Assembly: GCF_000732195.1 (NCBI RefSeq)
Contig: NZ_JNNU01000008.1
Coordinates: forward strand, 124,001 to 188,000
Direction: 5' to 3'
Length of the DNA: 64,000 nt
Origin: Neorhizobium vignae
Lineage (GTDB): Bacteria > Pseudomonadota > Alphaproteobacteria > Rhizobiales > Rhizobiaceae
Shown here: one piece after another, positions 1 to 8,951 of the stretch
Position numbering within the stretch: position 1 is the stretch's first letter
How the letters are laid out: the number at the start of each line of letters is the position of its first letter
Translations under genes and position numbers: made by a program
Notes under the pieces: generated by a model
What the model was told of the DNA's origin: nothing
Databases searched by the model: none
The model's input: only the letters and a program-made list of their open reading frames with translations

Positions 1-218
1 GAACGGCACAGTCATCCGGCACGCGAAAGGTCTATCATAAGGGTGAATGGGTGGACGCCGCGCTCTTCCGGCGCGCCGATCTGCGATCGGGATTTGCCGT
101 CAGCGGCCCTGCTATCGTAGAACAGGATGACACGACGGTCTGGATCATTCCGGGCTGGCAGGCTACCGTCGAGCCACATGGAAACCTCGTGCTGGTTCCA
201 GACGACAAAACGGCCTGA
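1..218 (+). CDS. Hydantoinase/oxoprolinase subunit A, C-terminal end (partial)
   Basis: Only the last 71 codons are in the window; the frame starts at base 3 and ends with TGA at 216-218. The reading contains GPAIVEQDDTTVWIIPGW followed by HGNLVL, the C-terminal signature of HyuA-type ATP-dependent N-methylhydantoinase/5-oxoprolinase A subunits. These cytoplasmic enzymes open cyclic amides such as hydantoins or 5-oxoproline, usually with a B subunit. The gene runs in the same direction as the ABC importer that follows 97 bases later, so the importer may feed a cyclic amide or small peptide to it; that link is inference. The antisense frame over this stretch is a shadow. Confidence 0.85.
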   Translation, partial: TAQSSGTRKVYHKGEWVDAALFRRADLRSGFAVSGPAIVEQDDTTVWIIPGWQATVEPHGNLVLVPDDKTA

Positions 219-314
219 TCGCACTGCAACAAGGGATTGACGGCCCGAAGGGTTTACGGCACTCTCAAGAAAAAGTTGATCAAAGATCAAAATAAACGGG
301 AACGGAGAAATTAT

Positions 315-1823
315 ATGAAGCGCATCGCCTCTCACATTCGCTCGGTCGCGCTTGCGGCCTTGGCTACCGCAGCGTTTGGCGCAGCCGCCCATTCGGCCGA
401 TCTTCGCATCGCGCTCGCAGACGATCCGGACGCGCTGGATTCGATGACCAACCGCGCCCAGACCGGCATCACCGTGCTGACCGCCATGTGCGACCGCCTG
501 ATGTGGACGGACAGCAAGCTGACGCTGACCCCCGGTCTCGCCAAGAGCTGGAACTGGTCGGCTGACGGCCTGACCCTGACGATGGATCTGGTGGAAGGCG
601 CAAAATTCCAGGACGGCACGCCGTTCGACGCCGAAGCGGTGAAGATCAACATCGAGCGTTATCTCGGCAAGGGCTCGCAGCGCGCCGACGACATCTCGAC
701 CATCGCCAGCGTCGAGGCACCGAGCGCCAACAAGGTCATCATCAAGACCAAGGTTCCAAGCGCCCAGCTGCTGTCCAAGCTTGCCGAGCGTCCGGGCATC
801 ATCTTCTCGCCGGCGGCGATCAAGTCGCTCGGTGAAAACCTCGGCCGCGCACCGGTCTGCATCGGCCCGTACAAGTTCGTCGAACGTGTCGCGCAGGATC
901 GCATCGTGCTCGCCAAGGACACGGCCTATTACGACGCCGCCAAATATTCCTTCGACAAGGTGATTTTCCGCATCATCCCGGATGACGCGGTGCGCCTGGC
1001 CAACCTTCAGTCCGGCGAGCTGGACCTGATGGAAAAGCTCGACCCGTCCAACGCCGCCTCGCTTGCCAGCGACAAGAAGCTGCAGATCCTGCCGATCACG
1101 GTTCTCAACAACCAGACGCTGGTTCTGAACTTCAACTTCAACGGCCCGATGCAGAACCCGAAGATCCGCGAAGCGCTCGAATATTCGATCGACCGCCAGG
1201 CGATCGTCGATGTTGCGTTTGCCGGCCAGTATCAGGCGGGCAACCAGTTCGCCGCACCGGATTCGCCCTTCTACAATTCGAAATTCCCGGTCCCGGCACG
1301 CGATCCCGCCAAGGCCAAGGCACTGATCGCCGAGGCTGGCATCAAGGGTCCGGTGCCCTTCACCATTCTCGTGCCGAACCGGCCGCTGTCGGTCCGCGTC
1401 GGTGAAATGATCCAAGCCATGGGCTCGGACGCCGGATTTGCGATCAAGCTCGACGTCGTCGATTTCGCCACGACGCTCAAGATGACCGACGAAGGCAAGT
1501 TCGAATCCTGGGGCCCAATCGGCCCGCAATTCGCCAACGACCTGGATACGGTCGCCTTCGCCGTGCTGCACTCCACCGGCGGCCGCAACCTGACCCGCTA
1601 CAAGAGCCCCGAAATGGACAAGCTCCTGGAAGCGAGCCGCACCGCGACCGACCCGGCAAAGCGCATAGAGATCTTCAAGGAAGCCGCAGCGCTCGCCGTC
1701 AAGGATCGCCCGGTTCTCTATCTCTACCACCAGAAGCCGCTTTTCGTGGCCAAGGCAGGCCTGAAGGGCTTTCACACCACCGGCGACGGCTTCCCGAAGC
1801 TTGACGGCCTGACCCTGAACTGA
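315..1823 (+). CDS. ABC transporter substrate-binding protein, peptide/opine/nickel type (SBP_bac_5)
   Basis: This 502-residue protein starts at ATG 315, behind an AACGGAGAAA ribosome site; upstream in-frame codons lack one. A Sec signal peptide (residues 1 to about 31, basic start, Ala-rich core, AHSA cleavage region) exports it to the periplasm. The mature part has the order of family 5 binding proteins: LADDPDALDSM near the N-terminus, LAKSWNWSADGLTLTMDL, FQDGTPFDAEAVKINIERY, and a C-terminal lobe with VLYLYHQKPLF. Length fits DppA/OppA-like proteins. It captures a peptide, amino-acid conjugate or similar solute for the two permeases downstream. The substrate cannot be told from sequence alone. 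Confidence 0.93.
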   Translation: MKRIASHIRSVALAALATAAFGAAAHSADLRIALADDPDALDSMTNRAQTGITVLTAMCDRLMWTDSKLTLTPGLAKSWNWSADGLTLTMDLVEGAKFQDGTPFDAEAVKINIERYLGKGSQRADDISTIASVEAPSANKVIIKTKVPSAQLLSKLAERPGIIFSPAAIKSLGENLGRAPVCIGPYKFVERVAQDRIVLAKDTAYYDAAKYSFDKVIFRIIPDDAVRLANLQSGELDLMEKLDPSNAASLASDKKLQILPITVLNNQTLVLNFNFNGPMQNPKIREALEYSIDRQAIVDVAFAGQYQAGNQFAAPDSPFYNSKFPVPARDPAKAKALIAEAGIKGPVPFTILVPNRPLSVRVGEMIQAMGSDAGFAIKLDVVDFATTLKMTDEGKFESWGPIGPQFANDLDTVAFAVLHSTGGRNLTRYKSPEMDKLLEASRTATDPAKRIEIFKEAAALAVKDRPVLYLYHQKPLFVAKAGLKGFHTTGDGFPKLDGLTLN

Positions 1824-1853
1824 GCAGACTTGAGAACAAGTCCTTCCGCGCCT

Positions 1854-1877
1854 GACGACCCGGCATTCCGGGTCGTC
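1854..1877 (+). terminator. Strong palindrome between binding-protein and permease genes (attenuator or 3'-stabiliser)
   Basis: A perfect inverted repeat has a 10-base stem (GACGACCCGG / CCGGGTCGTC) and a CATT loop, 30 bases after the binding-protein stop and 57 bases before the permease start. No long T-run follows. Hairpins at this position in importer operons commonly protect the 3' end of the abundant binding-protein message or partly terminate transcription, so that less permease is made. The function here is inferred. Confidence 0.6.
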
Positions 1878-1933
1878 TCTCTGGCCGCCACCTTTCCGGC
1901 GGCCCGCCCTCTGGACGCAAAGAGGAGATGCTG

Positions 1934-2884
1934 ATGATCGGTTTCCTAATCCAGCGATTGCTGGTCGCCATACCAACGCTTCTGATCATCTCGGTCATCG
2001 TCTTCTGTCTCCAGCAGCTGCTGCCGGGCGATCCGGCGCTGGTGATCGGCGGCGGCGAGGCGACGCCCGCCATGCTGGCGGAAATTCGCGAACGTTACGG
2101 CTTCAACGATCCACTCATCGTGCAATACTGGCACTGGATCACAAGCGTCATGCATGGCGATTTCGGCGTGTCCTACCGGACGCGCGAGGAAATCGGCCCG
2201 ATGCTGGCGGCGAAGATCCCGGTAACCCTGCATCTGGCGCTGGCCGCCATGTTCATCTCGCTGATCATCGGCATACCGGCCGGCATTCTTGCCGCGATCT
2301 GGCGCGGCCGCGGCTGGGATCATGTCGTCACGATCACCGCGCTCTCCGGCATCTCCATCCCGAATTTCTGGCTGGGGATTATGATGATCCTGGTGTTTGC
2401 TGTGAACCTCGGTTGGCTGCCCGCCAGCGGCTATGTCAGCCCGTTCGTCGATCCCTGGGCGAGCCTGAAATCGATCACCATGCCGGCGATCGTGCTGGGC
2501 ACCGCGCTTGCCGCCGCCATGATGCGCCACACGCGAAGCGCTATGCTGACCGTGATGAGCCAGGACTATGTCCGTACCGCCCGGGCCAAGGGGCAGCGGG
2601 AGTGGATCGTCATCCTCAAGCACGCCTTTCTCAACGCGCAGGTGCCGATCATCACGCTCGCGACGCTGCAGTTCGGCACGCTTCTGGCCGGCGCCGTGCT
2701 GACCGAGCAGATCTTTTCCATCCCCGGCATCGGCAAGATGGTCGTCGATGCGGTGTTCAACCGCGAATACCAGGCGGTTCAGGCCGTGACGCTGCTCTCG
2801 GGCGCCGCCTTCGTGCTGATGAGCCTGCTCGCCGATGTCCTGTATTTCTGGGCCAATCCGAAGCTGAGGTCGAAAACGCTGTGA
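1934..2884 (+). CDS. ABC transporter permease, DppB/OppB type
   Basis: This is an inner-membrane permease of 316 residues. It starts with MIGFLIQRLLVAIPTLLI, the typical first helix of DppB-like subunits, followed by LLPGDPALVIGG. The family EAA loop, which contacts the ATPase, is visible as YVRTARAKGQREWIVILKHA near residues 210-230, and QIFSIPGIGKMVVDAV follows before the last helices. ATG 1934 is preferred over ATG 1928 because the AGAGGAG ribosome site touches 1928 but lies about six bases before 1934. The next permease overlaps its stop by four bases (GTGA), so the two are translationally coupled. Confidence 0.93.
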   Translation: MIGFLIQRLLVAIPTLLIISVIVFCLQQLLPGDPALVIGGGEATPAMLAEIRERYGFNDPLIVQYWHWITSVMHGDFGVSYRTREEIGPMLAAKIPVTLHLALAAMFISLIIGIPAGILAAIWRGRGWDHVVTITALSGISIPNFWLGIMMILVFAVNLGWLPASGYVSPFVDPWASLKSITMPAIVLGTALAAAMMRHTRSAMLTVMSQDYVRTARAKGQREWIVILKHAFLNAQVPIITLATLQFGTLLAGAVLTEQIFSIPGIGKMVVDAVFNREYQAVQAVTLLSGAAFVLMSLLADVLYFWANPKLRSKTL

Positions 2885-3774
2885 GTGCATCGAGCCCTTC
2901 CATCGCCCCCGTTGCCATCGGATCCACCGAGGCGGCTACCGTTTCCGAGCTGAGACGCATGGTGCGCCGGTTCACGCGCAACCGCGCCGCCGTCTTCGGC
3001 CTTGCCATCGTGGCGCTGTTCGTTGTCATCGCCATCGTCGCACCGCTGATCTCGCCCTTCGATCCGATCAAGACGAACTGGGGCCTGGTGCGCAAGGCGC
3101 CCTCGGCTGCACACTGGTTCGGCACCGACGAACTCGGCCGCGACGTGCTGTCCCGCGTGCTCTATGGCGCGCGCGCCTCGCTTTACGCCGGTGTCGTCTC
3201 GGTGGTGATCGCCTTTGCCATCGGCGTACCGATCGGCATCATTTCCGGTTTTGCCGGCGGCGTGCTGGATGTGGTGGTGATGCGCGTCGTCGATGCGTTT
3301 CTCGCCATTCCCTTCCTCATTCTCGCCATTGCGCTCGCCGCCTTTCTCGGCCCGAGCCTCACCAATGCGATGATCGCCATCGGCGTTTCCACCGCGCCGG
3401 TCTTTGCACGCCTCGCCCGCGGCCAGACGCTGATCATCAAGGTGGAGGAATATATCGAGGCGGCGCGCTCCATGGGCGTGCGCCCGTCGACGATCCTAAC
3501 TAAGTACATCTTCGCCAACGCCCTGCCGCCGCTTCTGGTACAGTCGACGCTGGCGATCGCCACCGCGATCATTGCCGAGGCGGCACTTGCCTTTCTCGGC
3601 CTTGGCCAGCAGCCGCCGGATGCGAGCTGGGGCAGCATGCTGAACTCGGCGCGTTCCTCGCTTGGCCTCGCGCCGTGGATGGCGATCTATCCGGGCATCG
3701 CGATCTTCCTGACCGTGCTCGGCTTCAACCTTCTCGGCGACGGATTGCACGACGCGCTCGACCCGAAGGCGTGA
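2881..3774 (+). CDS. ABC transporter permease, DppC/OppC type
   Basis: This second permease has 297 residues and begins at GTG 2881, which overlaps the TGA of the preceding gene. The N-terminal RRFTRNRAAVFGLAIVALF and APLISPFDP, then HWFGTDELGRDVLSRVLYGAR, are DppC hallmarks. The EAA loop reads YIEAARSMGVRPSTILTKY, and the protein ends with the usual GDGLHDALDPKA. It pairs with the DppB-like subunit to form the membrane channel. No ATP-binding subunit follows; the next gene is on the other strand. The ATPases are either upstream of the window or elsewhere. Confidence 0.94.
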   Translation: MSASSPSIAPVAIGSTEAATVSELRRMVRRFTRNRAAVFGLAIVALFVVIAIVAPLISPFDPIKTNWGLVRKAPSAAHWFGTDELGRDVLSRVLYGARASLYAGVVSVVIAFAIGVPIGIISGFAGGVLDVVVMRVVDAFLAIPFLILAIALAAFLGPSLTNAMIAIGVSTAPVFARLARGQTLIIKVEEYIEAARSMGVRPSTILTKYIFANALPPLLVQSTLAIATAIIAEAALAFLGLGQQPPDASWGSMLNSARSSLGLAPWMAIYPGIAIFLTVLGFNLLGDGLHDALDPKA

Positions 3775-3781
3775 CGAGGGT

Positions 3782-4498
3782 TTAACCGATGCGGATCGGG
3801 CGCGTTGCGTCCTTCAGGGCGGCGATAATCGACGCCGCCACGGGATGCAGATGGCCCAGCGACAACGGCCGGATCAGGATATCGACGTCGAGCGTCGCAA
3901 AACCGCCGTCACCCTTCAGCATCAGCCGGTGTTCGCCCCCCGGACCCGGATCGACAAGCGTCATGGTCGTGGCGTTGATGCCGGGACCCGCAAGCGCCAC
4001 GGCCACAGCTGCATTGACCTCGTCCGGATAAAGCCCGGCCGCGTCCCGCAGCGATCCGGAAAACACCGTGCCCGCCTGTTTGCCAAGACCCGGCCGCTGG
4101 TTGATGATTTCAAGCCTTGAAGCACCGCCCGCCGCCTGCGCCGCAACGCCATCGAGGCCCGCCATCGAGCCGGACAGAAGCCGAAGCCGGTGACCGGACT
4201 GCGCTCCGGCCCGTTCGACCGCTTGCCGGAAACCATCATCGGCCAGCACACTGCCGCTGACGGTCCACAGATCCGCCATTGCCAGCGCCCGGATCGCATG
4301 TTCATGCAAGGCTTCCGGCCCGGCCGCCTCAATGATCAGGTCATAGTCACGGTCGAAAAATGCATCGGCCTGCAGCTCGAATTCCCGGCTCGGATTGCGG
4401 GCCAGAACGCCGGCCAGCTGCCAGTCGCCATTGTTGCGGATGGCCTCGATCACCGGCCCGGCAATGCGGCCGCGTCCGATCACACCGACACGTTTCAA
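3782..4498 (-). CDS. L-aspartate dehydrogenase (DUF108/NadX family)
   Basis: This 238-residue cytoplasmic enzyme has an N-terminal Rossmann fold, VGVIGRGRIAGPVIEAI, and the family C-terminal domain with YPDEVNAAVAVALAGPG and DPGPGGEHRL. Family members oxidise L-aspartate to iminoaspartate with NAD(P)+; the product can feed NAD synthesis or be hydrolysed to oxaloacetate and ammonia. The length is slightly below the usual 255-270 residues. The gene converges on the importer, only 7 bases between stops, so the two units are transcribed separately. A role in catabolising a product of the imported compound is possible but inferred. Confidence 0.85.
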   Translation of the reverse strand: MKRVGVIGRGRIAGPVIEAIRNNGDWQLAGVLARNPSREFELQADAFFDRDYDLIIEAAGPEALHEHAIRALAMADLWTVSGSVLADDGFRQAVERAGAQSGHRLRLLSGSMAGLDGVAAQAAGGASRLEIINQRPGLGKQAGTVFSGSLRDAAGLYPDEVNAAVAVALAGPGINATTMTLVDPGPGGEHRLMLKGDGGFATLDVDILIRPLSLGHLHPVAASIIAALKDATRPIRIG

Positions 4499-4540
4499 GA
4501 CTTTCTCCCGCAGACAACCCTAAACACTCCCGGCACCCTA

Positions 4541-5056
4541 TCAGAAGATACGGCCGATCACCCGGGCGAACACCGTATAATCCGGGCTGCTAGGCACCGG
4601 ATCACCGACCGGTACGCCGAGCGTCGCTTCCAGCGTCAGGCGCTGGTTATAGGAATAGGAAACGCCGGCACCGACGCCGGTGAGGCTGATCTTCGACGGG
4701 CTGATGGAATAGACCGCGCCATTGTCGACGAAGGTGAACAGATCGACCACGCCGAAATCGCCGTTGAAGCTCTTGTGCAACTCGAGATTGGCATAATAAC
4801 CGCTGCCGCCGCCGACCGAATTGCCGTATCCGCGCACCGTGGTTGCGCCGCCGATCTGGAACAGCTGGTCGCCCGTCACCAGCGGCTTCGACGAAACCTG
4901 CCAGGCACCGAAACCCTGCAGCGCGAAATCTTCCGGCAGCACGGCGGAAAAGGACGCGGTACCGTTGAAGAACTCCGCTTCGTCGAGGGCTTCGGTGACC
5001 TTGATATCCGTCCGCCCGTAGGAATAGGACGGCGCGAAGGCGAACGGGCCGGGTGA
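4541..5056 (-). pseudogene. TpsB-type outer-membrane transporter (ShlB/FhaC-like), C-terminal fragment
   Basis: The minus-strand frame encodes about 170 residues of a beta-barrel end: GDQLFQIGGATTVRGYGN, YYANLELHKS, VDLFTFVDNGAVY, and a terminal aromatic residue in ARVIGRIF. This matches the C-terminus of two-partner-secretion transporters (haemolysin secretion/activation proteins) in the outer membrane. The POTRA domains and first half of the barrel (several hundred residues) are missing. The recognisable part begins around 5056, and an ATG-led reading frame is absent. No exoprotein gene is adjacent, so this is a relic. Confidence 0.75.
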
Positions 5057-5495
5057 CGCGACTATGCGTGTTGGCGGCGCTCCACGGTTTCATCCTGATG
5101 TCGCTACGGCGAAGATGGTCAATAGCAGTCGAACGATCCATACCGTATTGTCCGGCCTTCTTTTGCAATAATACGGATGTGCTGCCTTGGACACCTTATC
5201 TGACATTCTTCCCTGTAAGGTCAAAGACTGCGATCAGTGCAGGTCTCGTCTTGGTCGCCAGAGCAGTTGCCTGGGTCGGCTTTAACCGCGATGCAAGGTG
5301 CTGAACCCCTACGAGATCTACGGCGCGCATTGGCGAAGCCGCGATCCGAGGCGATGAAGCTCCCGCACAGTTTCAACAAGGCGGAGATGGTCAGCGCCAA
5401 GCTTGCTCGTTTAGCGGGCCAGCACAGCATAATGCCGAAGGCTCTCATTCGTTACACTATGAAAGCGACGGTGCGAGCTGTACCGGCAGACGATA
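5057..5495. other. Gene-poor stretch, no recognisable gene
   Basis: About 440 bases lie between the TpsB relic and the SMP-30 stop codon. The base composition is lower in GC than the neighbours. Short frames exist on both strands (for instance 5237-5554 plus), but none has recognisable motifs or a convincing ribosome site. It looks like insertion and deletion debris. Confidence 0.5.
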
Positions 5496-6557
5496 TTATC
5501 GTGCCCGTCCAGGTATCTTGGTCTCGATGCGATAGAGCGCTTTGGTCGCGGTAATGTAGAGCCAGGTCCGGTCACCTTCGGATGCCAGTGCAATATTGGT
5601 TACCGCGCTGACATCGGGAACAGGAACGAAAGCGATCTCCTTTCCATCCGGGTTGTAGACCCGAACGCCACGACGACTGGCTGCGGAGACTGCAGCATAG
5701 ATGTTCCCAGCCGAATCCACCGCAATGCCGTCAGGGCCGGTCTCTTTTCCGTAGTCGACAAGAACTCGTTGATTACTGGCACTACCGTCGGCTGCCAAGT
5801 CGTAGGCCAGCAGTCGCATCGCTCCATTCGTCTGCGGAACTCGGTCGATGCGCCAGTCACTCATCAGTGGATCCAGTTCAGCCACGTAAAGGGTCTTCTG
5901 ATCCGGCGATAGTGCAATGCCGTTTGGTCGAGCAATGTCTGCTAGAATAAGATGGACCGAACCATCATCGTCAATGCGATATACGCCCGACACGGGCTGT
6001 TCCATCGTCTCATAACCGAAATAACGCGGGTCGGTGAAATAGATGCGTCCCTCATCGTCGATATCCAGGTCATTGGGAGCGTTGAAGGGGCGGCCTTTGT
6101 AAAGGCCGGCGAGGATAGTGGAGCGCCCGGTCTTTGCGTCGGTTCGGATGACACTTCGACCGCCGAAGTCTGCGCCTTCAGTCACCACCATGTTTCCGTT
6201 ATGGTCGAACTTGATCCCGGCCGCCATGCCGCTTGGCGACCGGAAAAGCGTGGTCCGACTTGTGACAGGATCGTAGACCCAGATATTGCCGGCCTCCATG
6301 CCGGTGGCAAAAGTCATGGTCAGGTCGCAGAAGTAGATCTTGCCGTCCGGGCCGACTGCTGGGCCCTCTGTCCAGTACCCGCCATCAAATAGCTTCTCAA
6401 GCTCGGCTCCAGAGGCAACAACGGGACCCGTGACAAGCGGGGCCGCCTTTGACTCGGCTACGGGCGATAACGTCGCTGTCGTTGCAATGATGATAGCGGC
6501 GCCAGCAATGGCGAGCCATCGCGGCTTTGCACTCAAAGATCTTTTTAGGCAGGTCAC
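5496..6557 (-). CDS. Secreted SMP-30/gluconolactonase/LRE-like beta-propeller hydrolase
   Basis: This 353-residue protein has a signal peptide (KPRWLAIAGAAIIIATTATL core within the first 40 residues) and is probably periplasmic. The propeller repeats show SMP-30 motifs: WTEGPAVGPDGKIYFCD, FNAPNDLDIDDEGRIYFTDP with the metal-ligand Asn, RPNGIALSPDQKTLYVAE and GPDGIAVDSAGNIYAAV. Relatives hydrolyse sugar lactones or other lactones using a divalent metal held by Glu/Asn/Asp. It is divergent from the LysR gene at 6721 across a 163-base spacer, the usual arrangement of a regulator and its target. The lactone substrate is unknown. Confidence 0.88.
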   Translation of the reverse strand: MTCLKRSLSAKPRWLAIAGAAIIIATTATLSPVAESKAAPLVTGPVVASGAELEKLFDGGYWTEGPAVGPDGKIYFCDLTMTFATGMEAGNIWVYDPVTSRTTLFRSPSGMAAGIKFDHNGNMVVTEGADFGGRSVIRTDAKTGRSTILAGLYKGRPFNAPNDLDIDDEGRIYFTDPRYFGYETMEQPVSGVYRIDDDGSVHLILADIARPNGIALSPDQKTLYVAELDPLMSDWRIDRVPQTNGAMRLLAYDLAADGSASNQRVLVDYGKETGPDGIAVDSAGNIYAAVSAASRRGVRVYNPDGKEIAFVPVPDVSAVTNIALASEGDRTWLYITATKALYRIETKIPGRAR

Positions 6558-6720
6558 TTAATCACTCCAAGGTTCAAGACGGATGCATGGGCCATCAGGA
6601 CGGGCCACGAGCACGATAGCGCTCTTCCCAAGCACGAAAAACCACGTGCAACGCCGCACATACCTGCATAGAATGCAGCAATAGGCATCGCAAAGCAGCA
6701 ACTTGAAGGGAGTTTGTCGT

Positions 6721-7650
6721 ATGGAGCTGGATCAAGGTCGCGCGGCCGAATATTCAGCACTGCTAGCCGTTGCTCGAACATGCTCGTTCAACGCGGCAGG
6801 TCTGGCTCTTGCACGTCACCCAACAATTGTCTCGAAGCGCATCGCCGCGCTCGAACGACGGCTCGGCGTGCGCCTCCTTGAGAGGACGACGCGACGGGTG
6901 CGGCTGACGGACGTTGGTGCGCGCCTGACCGAGCGCCTGGAAAGCGCCGCCGCCGCCATCTTCGAAGCGGAGCAAGAAGCTGCAGCCGGTGGATCCGAAC
7001 TGCGCGGGCGGCTGCGTCTTGCTTTCCCGGCTGCCATGGGACGGCATTGGCTGGCACCTGCATTGCCGGATTTCGCCCGCCAGTACCCCGGGCTCGATAT
7101 CGAGGTCGACTATGCCGAGCGCTTCGTCGACTTGGTCGGTGAGGGCTTCGACGCGGCGGTCCGCCTTGGAACACTTGGCGACAGCCGGTTGATTGCTCGG
7201 AAGCTCGCAGATCATCAGATAGTGCTTGGCGCATCTCCGAGCTATCTTGAGCGGCGCGGAACTCCCTGCCATCCCAGGGATCTCGCAGCTCACAATCTGC
7301 TGCGCTACACGGGGCCGGTGTCATCCCCTGAATGGAAGTTGCGGAAAGGCAGTCTAAGCGAGACGATCCTACCTGATGGAAACTATCGGTCGAACGACAT
7401 TGGTGCGTTGCTCGAAGCGGCAAGACAGGGCATCGGCATCGCCGCTTTCGGAGACTGGTCGATGTCAGAAGATTTCAAAAGAGGCACATTAGTTCACGCG
7501 CTACCGGATTGGCGGTTTCTTGCAAACGAGGGAATTTATCTTGTCCGGCCATCCAAGGAGTTCGCGCCGGCGCGAACAGAAGCATTCGTCCGGTGGATAA
7601 CATCATTGTTTTCGAACGGCGTGCCATGGCGCCGCCTAGCGCCGGAATGA
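6721..7650 (+). CDS. LysR-family transcriptional regulator
   Basis: This 309-residue protein has an N-terminal winged helix (EYSALLAVARTCSFNAAGLAL, then HPTIVSKRIAALERRLGVRL and the TTRRVRLTDVG turn) and a periplasmic-binding-like effector domain (LRLAFPAAMGRHWLAPALPDF, GIGIAAFGDWS). ATG 6721 is chosen because GAAGGGA sits about nine bases upstream. It diverges from the secreted gluconolactonase gene at 5496-6557, which is its likely target. No Cys pair or other sensor is evident. Confidence 0.9.
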   Translation: MELDQGRAAEYSALLAVARTCSFNAAGLALARHPTIVSKRIAALERRLGVRLLERTTRRVRLTDVGARLTERLESAAAAIFEAEQEAAAGGSELRGRLRLAFPAAMGRHWLAPALPDFARQYPGLDIEVDYAERFVDLVGEGFDAAVRLGTLGDSRLIARKLADHQIVLGASPSYLERRGTPCHPRDLAAHNLLRYTGPVSSPEWKLRKGSLSETILPDGNYRSNDIGALLEAARQGIGIAAFGDWSMSEDFKRGTLVHALPDWRFLANEGIYLVRPSKEFAPARTEAFVRWITSLFSNGVPWRRLAPE

Positions 7651-8318
7651 TTGCGAGCAGTGTGATGACGCGCCTTGAAGTGACCGGAACCAACGACGGT
7701 TGCTTCTGCATGGACGCCGCACGCCCGGTGTCAGTCCCTGTGCCGTAGTGGAACAACTAGACTTCGGCCATTGGGAGCCTCCCGGTAGGACGCCGCGCGC
7801 GCTCGGGCAATTTACAGCGCCAAAACTACGTCAGCAAGAACGTGGACCGTCAAAGGACCCGCCTGCATCTCCCTGATTCTCATTCCGCTGAAGCATCGGG
7901 GACCTGATCATAGAGAGTTTCGTGCGGGTTGATCTTAGGGCGCGAGGGAGACGATGGCACCGGTTGCAGCCGCAGCGCGTTGCTCCCGCTCCATGACGAT
8001 CCTTCCCCTATAAACTGATGATGGATGGCGCTGACCGCTGACAACGTCCAGATCACCGTCGACGGCAGGACGGCCACGATCAGTTTCGCCGACAGCACGG
8101 AAGATTCGATCACGGTCAATCTGCGATCCGAGACCTTGACCGTGGCATTTGCGGACGGGACGACGCGGGAGTTGGTGAGCGAGGCCCGTTTGTGGATCCC
8201 GTCGCGCTCCCGCGATAAGCATCTACCTGGAGCGGGAACTGCGGTACTCTAACGCGGCATAGGCTAACGCAAAAATAGCCAGAGCCGCTCCTATCGTGAT
8301 CGGACCAGCGGCAAGCGA
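7651..8318. other. Stretch with only one weak small ORF
   Basis: Between the LysR stop and the IS remnant there is only a possible 75-codon plus-strand frame at 8025-8252. It reads MALTADNVQITVDGRTATIS and then a beta-rich repeat-like segment (ISFADSTEDSITVNL, LTVAFADGTTRELV). I do not recognise it, and it runs into the IS scrap at its 3' end, so it may be a truncated gene. Nothing else is visible. Confidence 0.35.
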
Positions 8319-8569
8319 ATAGTGCTCAAGCGCCGCCTGCTTCTGGGTGTCAGAAAACATCGGCGCGCGAGCTACAGAACGAACGCGCAGTTCGCGGTGC
8401 TGCTCGTATTCGCGGTACCAATTCCCTAGCGCATTCTTGGTCGGATAACCCAACTGGCGGATCGTCGCCTTAACTCGCTTACCGAGCTTGATATACAGCT
8501 CGACCGCCCGAATTGTGTCTGCATGGGCATACATGAACTACCTCTTGGTGGTCCAAGTTTTCGTCCGCA
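8319..8569 (-). mobile_element. IS3-family element remnant: left end plus start of OrfA
   Basis: The minus strand reads from the terminal sequence TGCGGACGAAAACTTGGACC (end at 8569) into an OrfA start codon at 8534 and 72 codons of helix-turn-helix transposase subunit: AVELYIKLGKRVKATIRQLG, YPTKNALGNWYREYE, FSDTQKQAALEHY. The same start and terminal sequence recur in the fuller copy at 29423-30544. Homology stops abruptly after LEHY near 8319; the rest of OrfA and all of OrfB are missing. It is a dead fragment marking a past insertion next to the toxin-antitoxin pair. Confidence 0.85.
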
Positions 8570-8664
8570 TCCCCGGCGTCGATTTGGTTTCCACATCGAA
8601 CAAACCAGCCCTTCCCGGATCAAAAGGGCGCTTTTCATCGCCGCCGATTGAGAATATATGTATA

Positions 8665-8679
8665 GCTAGACAGACTAGC
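8665..8679. promoter_or_regulatory. Palindrome upstream of the toxin-antitoxin pair (candidate autoregulatory operator)
   Basis: GCTAG-ACAGA-CTAGC is a perfect inverted repeat 17 bases before the antitoxin start. Phd-family antitoxins bind palindromes at this position to repress their own operon, so this is the natural operator candidate. Confidence 0.5.
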
Positions 8680-8696
8680 CAGATTGGAGCGGAAGG

Positions 8697-8951
8697 ATGG
8701 AGTGGCAGCTACAGGATGCTAAGAACCAGTTTTCGAAAGTGGTTCAGAAGGCCCGCCATGAAGGGCCGCAGGAAATCACCGTCCGCGGCGAACGAACCGC
8801 CGTCGTTCTGTCCGCCCGCGATTATGATGCGTTGCGCGCCGGGCAGCCGACCTTTGTTGACGCTCTACTTGACGGGCCGGTCTGGGACGATGAACTCGTA
8901 GAGGCAGTCGAAACGCGCAGCCAAACCCCTAGCCGAGACGTGGCTTTCTGA
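8697..8951 (+). CDS. Type II antitoxin, Phd/YefM family
   Basis: This 84-residue protein begins MEWQLQDAKNQFSKVV, the Phd/YefM fold that binds DNA as a dimer, with GPQEITVRGERTAVVLSARDY as the second half of that domain. The acidic C-terminus (VWDDELVEAVET) would wrap the toxin. A ribosome site, TTGGAGCGG, lies upstream. Its TGA shares a base with the toxin ATG (TGATG), so the pair is translationally coupled. It neutralises the PIN toxin encoded next. Confidence 0.9.
   Translation: MEWQLQDAKNQFSKVVQKARHEGPQEITVRGERTAVVLSARDYDALRAGQPTFVDALLDGPVWDDELVEAVETRSQTPSRDVAF

Noticed and set aside
12..1976. Minus-strand frame of 654 codons
   Set aside because: It lies antisense to the HyuA end, the binding-protein gene and the first permease start, whose translations have clear family motifs. 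The long open frame follows from high GC content.
8025..8252. A confident gene call for the 75-codon frame
   Set aside because: It has no clear ribosome site, no recognised family and runs into an IS remnant; it is kept only as a note in the stretch description.
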